Below, in pieces: positions 58,248-64,000 of a DNA stretch of 64,000 bases (within the stretch, counting starts at the first letter, position 1; every line of letters starts with the position of its first letter). Made by a program: the position numbers and the translations under genes. This stretch comes from Zymoseptoria tritici IPO323 (lineage: Eukaryota; Ascomycota; Dothideomycetes; Mycosphaerellales; Mycosphaerellaceae): assembly GCF_000219625.1 (NCBI RefSeq), contig NC_018207.1, forward strand, positions 1 through 64,000, given 5' to 3'. The notes under the pieces are model-generated. The model saw only the letters and a program-made list of their open reading frames with translations, did not search any database and was not told where the DNA came from.

Positions 58248-61200
58248 ATGCGCTTCTTTTCCGTCCTTACGGCAGTTCTACCCGCCGGTCCTGTGGTCGA
58301 TGCAGCAATCTTGCCTGACCTCGACTCCCGCTCCCCATTGATCCACGATATAAATCTCCCGAAGCGTCAAACCCAGAGATGCGGTGTCGCCGGCACTGAT
58401 CGAACCAACTGCAGGCCATTACAAACGATAGCGTCCTGCAATGCTGCACGAGCATCTACACTCTGCAAGCAAAATACCAGGTGCAAGAGCTATGCTGTCA
58501 CCACAGCCAGTAATGGGGTGCAATCCTGCGGTCTCTACGCTTTTACTGTCAGCCAGGTATATCAGGCGAACAGCCAGGCGACGAAGAGGTACTATGATGT
58601 GAGCTGTGCTGTAGCCAGGACGAGCACGACGACTTCGAGACGGGCGACTACAACGACGAGACGGGCTACTACGACGACGAGACGGACTACTATAACGACG
58701 AGGCGGACTACTACTACAACTCGACCGGCAAGCAACACAAGTCGGCGGACAAGCACTACTACAGGGCGACTGAATAACACTCCGAGCCGCACAAGCACCA
58801 CTACAGTTCGTACAAGCAGCACGACTGCAAGATCAAGCACTACTTCGCCAAGATTGGGCACTACCACAAGATCCAGTACCTCCATTGTGAGACCAGATTC
58901 GGCCACGACAAGAGAAAGCACCTCCACTCCAAGACCCAACTCGACCACGATGAGATCAAGCTCGACGAGCACAGGGACAGCTCTCCTACTACTAGACCAG
59001 CCTCCATCTCCATAAATACCAGATCCGTCCCAACGACAACCACCAGATCAATCCCAACGACTACAAAGTTGAGCACCGCCACGACAGTCTCAAGCACAAC
59101 CACAACCAGCGTCTCCAACCCCGGCCCCGAAGTCTTTCGTGCTGAATGCTTCCAACTCCAACAACGAAGCGCTGGGCAACGGTGCAGTATCTGACAAAGG
59201 CCCGATATACGCCTTTACCTTTGACGACAGCAACACGGAAGCTTCTCCTTTGACCATAAATCCTGCCGGCCAACTCGTCGTCAAAGGACGCCACCTATAT
59301 GCCATCGTCAAACAAGCTTCACTCGGTTAGAAGAGACAGGCTTCGTCCGGAGCACAGATTCTATTCGTGTCAGAGAGTGAGAGTCAGGCGGAGGGATCCA
59401 GTATTTGCGAATGCAGAATGGCCTCTGGTGTGTTTGCCTGCACTTGCGACGGATTCCATGGCCTCGCGGTCGGACCGGAAGGTCAGCTGGGCAGCGGTTT
59501 TCCGGATGGATACGTTCCAATTTTGGTGCATGCTGCAGTTATAGACGATGCTTCAGGTGGAAGCTCTGCCACGGGTTCAGCGATGTCTGCTACGATACGA
59601 AATGTGACAGCGATTTCCACGGGCATCAGCATGACAGCTTCGACTGGTCAATTGGAACCCTCTCAGAGCACCACTGCCATCACCGGCTCCGCCAGCCAGT
59701 CCGCGACCGGCAGTGTCACAAGCTCAACGGAATCTGCAACGACATCTCTCCTTAGCCAATCCTCGACCGGTGTTAGTGGCGAAGAGTTTTCTCTTCGACC
59801 AGTACTTTCAGCTCCACGGATACCACGACTGCGGTAAGTACTGCACCAGGAGCCGTCGTACCAACCTGCGCGACTTTTGCGCTACAGAAAACCGACGAAA
59901 GCGGACATTATCTTGTGCATGAAAACCTTGAAGAACCAAGTCTCGTCCTGTCAAAAGCCGCCTCCTTCTCGGATGCGACGGAATACCGGCTCGATGGCAC
60001 AAGACTCATCGACGCCTCTATGGGCAAAGTCTGGACCTATGCCGGCGGCCCCGGGTCATCGATCTACATGTTCACCCAGGCAGATCCCTCGCAGCCCACT
60101 TATGAGCTGTCGTGTTCTTTCCGCACCGGTGACACATTGAGCTGTTTCGCTCCGAACAACCCAGCGATCAACCTCCTCGAAGTCGTCACATACGCACAGC
60201 CTTATGGCGACATTCTGTGGATTGGAGATGACTTGTTCTATCAGTTCAAGGCCAAGAGTTACAAGTTTGTCTGCGCTGGAGGCAATAGTGGGATAGCATC
60301 GACTACAATCAGGACGGCTTCTTTTGCAGCGGTAGACACTGGGACTTCAACGACGACGGCATCTTCTGCAGCGGTAGAAACTACGGCACCAGCGACGACG
60401 ACGGCATTTTTTGAAGCTGTGGCCACTAAAACTACAGCAGGCAACATGCCAACCTGCGCGGACTTCCTCCTAATGGTATTCGACGACAGTGGTGAGTATC
60501 TCGCGCACCTCAACGATCAAGACGGAGCTATTGTTCACTCCGTGACCGCTGTTTCGGACGCCACAAGATACCGCATCGAAGGCACGAGGCTCCAACCGGT
60601 GGATTCTGGGTCGGGCAAGGCATAGCCATCCGCACAGTTCACACAGCTGATCCGGACAACGGCTCCCCCGAACTGAATTGTCAATTCGCATCAGATGGAA
60701 CTCTGAGCTGCTTCGACCCAGTCTTCCCGCATATTAACCAACTCCAAACCGTCAGCTACGGGTCCGTGGTGGGGAACGCTCTGTTCATCGCAGAACAAGG
60801 CAAAGTCGCCGACGCCGTAGACAGACAATACAAGTACATTTGTCCAGCGCCCAGTCAGCCCGCTACGACCACAAAGCCCGCCGCCTCCGCTCCAACATGT
60901 GGCGGTGACGGCCGCTTCCGCCTGATGTTCGGCGACGCCTCCTACCTGCAGAACATCCCGCTATACGTCTACGCCACCGACAATCCCGATCAAGCAACGC
61001 GATCCGCACTCAAGGGAACCACGCTCGTGGATCCGAGCAATTATGACCCCCCCTGGCTCACGGGCATGTCGGCGGGCAACGGTCCGGTCGACGCTGGGCT
61101 TCCGCACAGTGCGCCTGAACCGAACAGATTCGTGCCGGTCGAATGTTCGTTGCGCGAGGGCTTTGAGCTGTATTGCCAGCATCCGTTCAGCAATGGGGCG

Positions 61201-61332
61201 ATCCACGATTTGCAGTTCTGCACAGATGGCGCTTATGGCAATTTGCTACTTTTGGCGAATGGGCCGTTTGTGGCGGGCTTGGGATGTGAGCCGATTGTGT
61301 TGACGGCGGAGTGTGTTACGCCGCCTGGGTAG
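58248..61332 (+). pseudogene. Secreted multidomain Ser/Thr-rich protein, frame-broken
   Basis: Starts with a signal-peptide-like MRFFSVLTAVLPAG...DAA and a Cys-rich apple/PAN-like segment (RCGVAGTDRTNC...QSCGLYAF). A long TTTRR repeat linker (about 58620-58990) follows, then a NASNSNNEALG...AGQLVVKG domain (from about 59130). Two related domains come next, each opening with PTCATF/PTCADF and containing DATEYRLDGT / DATRYRIEGT, and a third Cys-containing copy ends at 61332. The frame shifts near 58985, 59130, 59790 and 60600, and TAG interrupts at 59328-59330. The shifts do not coincide with convincing introns. It is a decayed cell-surface or secreted protein gene, or a gene with several indel errors in the assembly. 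Confidence 0.68.
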
Positions 61333-63205
61333 ATTGCGTGGAAAGCGGAGGGGCGTCGATGTGGTCGATCGGCCGGCAAATGAGGTTGCGGATATGACGG
61401 GGATCAATGAGTTCTAATGGCTCACTGTTTGAGAGAACATTCGCTAGCGAAGGTGGAGAGGAAAAGAATGAGAGGTTTTACTGATGATGTTATGACATCT
61501 AGAGATGGAATGCAATGTTTCGACCGTCTCCTTGCTCATCGTGTCAGCAACTTCAATAGTCCGAAGAGTATAGGTCTCGTCATGCTCAGTGCAAACCTCG
61601 AATGCGTTCATTTCAAGCCGTGTAGATTCAGCATGGTCTAAGTTGAGACATCAATCTCGACCATGCAAGTGTTTCATACTGAGAGTAAAACGAACGCCCT
61701 TCATGGCAATCTGTCAAACGTCTGATATGTTGCATTCGCCCTCTCAAATTCCGAGCATCTGAGCTGTGAACGGATGTCCACTTTCCCCGTGATGCTTTCG
61801 GTCAGCAAGACTTGCAGAAACTCACTTGCGTTGGAAAGGTACCACAAAGGGCGGACGACGTTTCATGTTAATATCGCCCTCATGATAGTCGTCCTCCCGC
61901 ACAGCTCAAGTCGAAGTGCAGTTCGCTCAGCGACACGTAGCTTGTCCTGTCGAAGACGATGCGACGCTTGTCCACTCTTACACACTCCCAGTAGAGCATG
62001 CACGTGTAGACACCTCATCTGCACGAAGTCTGCTCCTCCATTCAGCACCTCCTCTGGATCGATATGTTTGCTCTTATCCTGCTTCTCCAGCTTCTCCGTG
62101 CTCTTTCTCGCTTCCTCCTTCAAGGTCTTCTTCCTCTACTCTTGCGGACCTCATACCACCTACTCTTGCGGACCTCATACCACCCATCAAGCCCCTCACA
62201 CCTCCAAGCCAGAATCTTCCTCATCAATGCACCTGCCACAGCAGAAGCTCCACTGGAACTACAATGTAGAATGTAAGCCAAGACGTCAGTTTTCATCCCC
62301 GGAACAGCCGGCGACGATCTGAATCCAGCAAAAGGTGCGGCTTTCATATCTGATCGGAGTCTTGGAGGACGCTTGCTTGAGCCACAACCCTGGCTATCAT
62401 CTCCGAGCGGAGACTTTGCCATAGACTGTAGTGCGTGGCTCTATTCTCATTGCCCATGACGTGCCGATATACGATGTAGACGCAGTAGTGGAGCGCAGAT
62501 CGTGGAAGTGCGTGTCGGCAAGAAGTCCCGTCGGTCGACCTCCCACGTTTCTCGAAAGCCAGAACGGTGCCTGAGGTTGCCCGCTCACGACCTCCTGCAC
62601 CGCCAACAGTGTGGTGCTATGTCAAAAGCAGTAATCACACCACCATCGCTGCCTCATCCTCGCGCGAGAGTGTGATCCAGCCGTTGATGCGCGAGCGTGA
62701 TCGTTGCAGCCGTTGGCTAGACCCTCGGACAAGCAATTACACGAGAACTCAGAATCGATAGTTCGACTATCGTTAGCGGTCACGATTTTAGTGGAACAGG
62801 GGAATGAAATTGAGTCAAATTAGAGGATGCGTCCAATGGGTGGAGAGTGAGTAGACGGGATAGGGAGTCTGACTGGTGTGGTTGGAGTACGGTTTATCAA
62901 TACTGTTCAAAAGGCATGTTGTAGACTTTGGATCATGTGAGGAAGGAGTCAAGCAATTGTTTTTCATTACATATCAACACATACACGAAGCGTCCACGAT
63001 CAACAACAACCAGAGGTGAAGTAGTAATGTAGAAGAAGTTATATGAAAGTGTAAGAAAAAAAGTAAAAGGATATCTCGTCGCTCTTTCCCTCGCTGTACA
63101 AATATCAGAGCAGGCTTGTCATCAAAGTCGTGCTTGCCGTGCAGTGTATCCCAAAATGAATTGCTTTCCCTTCCCTCCCTATCCTCCTTCACAAGCTACC
63201 ACACT
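61333..63205. other. Intergenic, no gene recognised; 24-bp tandem repeat
   Basis: A perfect 24-bp unit (TACTCTTGCGGACCTCATAC plus CACC) occurs twice at 62137-62184. A plus frame at 61774-62322 is low-complexity and lacks a domain. The AT-rich end (62930-63080) is probably the 3' untranslated region of the gene at 63206. Confidence 0.5.
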
Positions 63206-64000
63206 CTAAGCGGCAGACGGGTACGAAGCAGGCACAGGCTGCACGTACGCGGTGCTGACCGCCTCCGTTGTCGTGGCAGGGCCGGAGGTGGCGTAGTATG
63301 GTGGGTATGAGGCGGCCTCGGTGGTGGAGGACGAGGCTGGGTATGTCGCCTCAGCGGTGGAGGAGGAAACGGAAGAGGTAGCGTAGAATGGAGGGTATTC
63401 AGCCGAACCAGTCGAGGACGATGGGTACGCAGCGGCAGTCGATTGGTAGGTCGCCTCAGCGGTCGAGGTCGAGTAGGCCTCCTCGCAGTCATCAGTCGCG
63501 GTCTTGGTGTAAGTCACGAAGCCGGAAGAAGTGGCGTTGTATCCAGCGGGGATCGTCATGCTTGGGTACTGGCCAGGGGCGACCGGGGTGTTGGCGGGCT
63601 GAGTGGGGTGGGCATCAGCAGGAGCGGTCGAGGAGCCAGATGCTGGCGCAGTGACGTAGACCTTCACAATCTCGGTGACGGTGACGGTCGTGGGAACGCA
63701 GACCTCGGCGGTGGAGGATGGGTAGACGGTCACGAAGTTGGTCTGGGTGGAGGTCTTTGTCTCGGTGTTGTAAGATGGTGCGGTCTCAACAACGGACGAT
63801 GAGGTCTCGGTGGGTTGATCGACGTAGACGGTCTTGGTGATCAAGACGGTGGAGATCTTCTTGATGGTCGAGGTGTAGAGCTCGCCGCCGGAAGAGTAGG
63901 TCACTGGCACATCGTAAACGTAGGTGCTGGCCTGGGCAGGTGCAGTGACAACAGCGCTGGACACGCCCTGGCTGGATGACGAAGAGTACACTGCTGGGTA
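63206..64000 (-). CDS. Ser/Thr-rich cell-wall-type protein, 5' end outside window
   Basis: The frame is open from the window edge (64000) to the TAA before 63206, 264 residues, with the N-terminus missing. The sequence is dominated by Ser, Thr, Ala, Tyr and Val. It contains TVTVTEIVKVYVTAPA and ISTVLITKTVYVD segments, typical of glycosylated wall proteins, and repeats of YPPYYATSG / YPPFYATSS near the end. No GPI-anchor signal is evident at the C-terminus (ends PASYPSAA). A frame-initial GTG at 63991 is not a start; the frame continues upstream. Function beyond wall or extracellular location is unknown. Confidence 0.75.
   Translation of the reverse strand, partial: YPAVYSSSSSQGVSSAVVTAPAQASTYVYDVPVTYSSGGELYTSTIKKISTVLITKTVYVDQPTETSSSVVETAPSYNTETKTSTQTNFVTVYPSSTAEVCVPTTVTVTEIVKVYVTAPASGSSTAPADAHPTQPANTPVAPGQYPSMTIPAGYNATSSGFVTYTKTATDDCEEAYSTSTAEATYQSTAAAYPSSSTGSAEYPPFYATSSVSSSTAEATYPASSSTTEAASYPPYYATSGPATTTEAVSTAYVQPVPASYPSAA

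Noticed and set aside
1..64000. tRNA, rRNA or CRISPR arrays
   Set aside because: No tRNA-like B box in context and no rRNA stretch was recognised; tandem arrays have unit lengths and no spacer structure of a CRISPR. A tRNA scan was not possible.

Overview
The window is the left end of a chromosome of a filamentous ascomycete. It opens with CCCTAA telomere repeats, carries short spliceosomal introns, and is marked by the CpA-to-TpA (TpG-to-TpA) mutation pattern of repeat-induced point mutation (RIP). Core genes such as sepH/CDC7-type kinase, ERG19 and cytochrome c haem lyase, together with hairpin-bearing near-repeat introns, fit a Dothideomycete (Mycosphaerellales-like). The class is an inference.

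Layout. 1-6.8 kb: telomere, then DNA almost without CA and TG dinucleotides. Inside it is a 1156-codon two-exon gene (1006-4528) with paired C2H2 fingers, a tyrosine-recombinase signature and C-terminal AT-hooks. A 160-bp satellite follows it. Exon 2 contains no ATG, GTG, TTG or CTG, so start-codon ORF finders do not see it. 7-18.4 kb: tandem repeats (118, 194 and 237 bp), a large minus-strand pseudogene broken by TAG/TAA codons, and a short palindrome scattered over both. 18.7-23.1 kb: a 4.4-kb segmental duplication of 37.4-41.8 kb, made of the 3' end of an RTA1-type gene, part of a Helitron and a foldback element. 23.96-26.6 kb: an interstitial telomere stub joined directly to a 5'-truncated, still open second copy of the recombinase gene and a 174-bp satellite. 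26.6-29.0 kb: mutated repeat remnants.

29.0-37.7 kb: ordinary DNA with a small secreted protein, a dead HD-domain phosphohydrolase, an aquaporin, a Zn2Cys6 regulator and an RTA1-like membrane protein. 38-48 kb: a RIP-inactivated Helitron in reverse orientation, full of introner-like hairpin introns, with a foldback element inserted. 48.7-57.1 kb: core genes (sepH-like kinase, mevalonate diphosphate decarboxylase divergent from cytochrome c haem lyase). 58.2-64 kb: a decayed secreted multidomain protein gene and the edge of a Ser/Thr-rich wall protein gene.

The most notable result is the recombinase gene. Its neighbours of similar composition are riddled with stops, yet it stays open. Most of its few remaining CA/TG dinucleotides encode the start Met, the zinc ligands and the recombinase histidines. 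A truncated copy lies next to a buried telomere. Together these suggest a telomere-associated tyrosine-recombinase element that persists under RIP by having no targets left.
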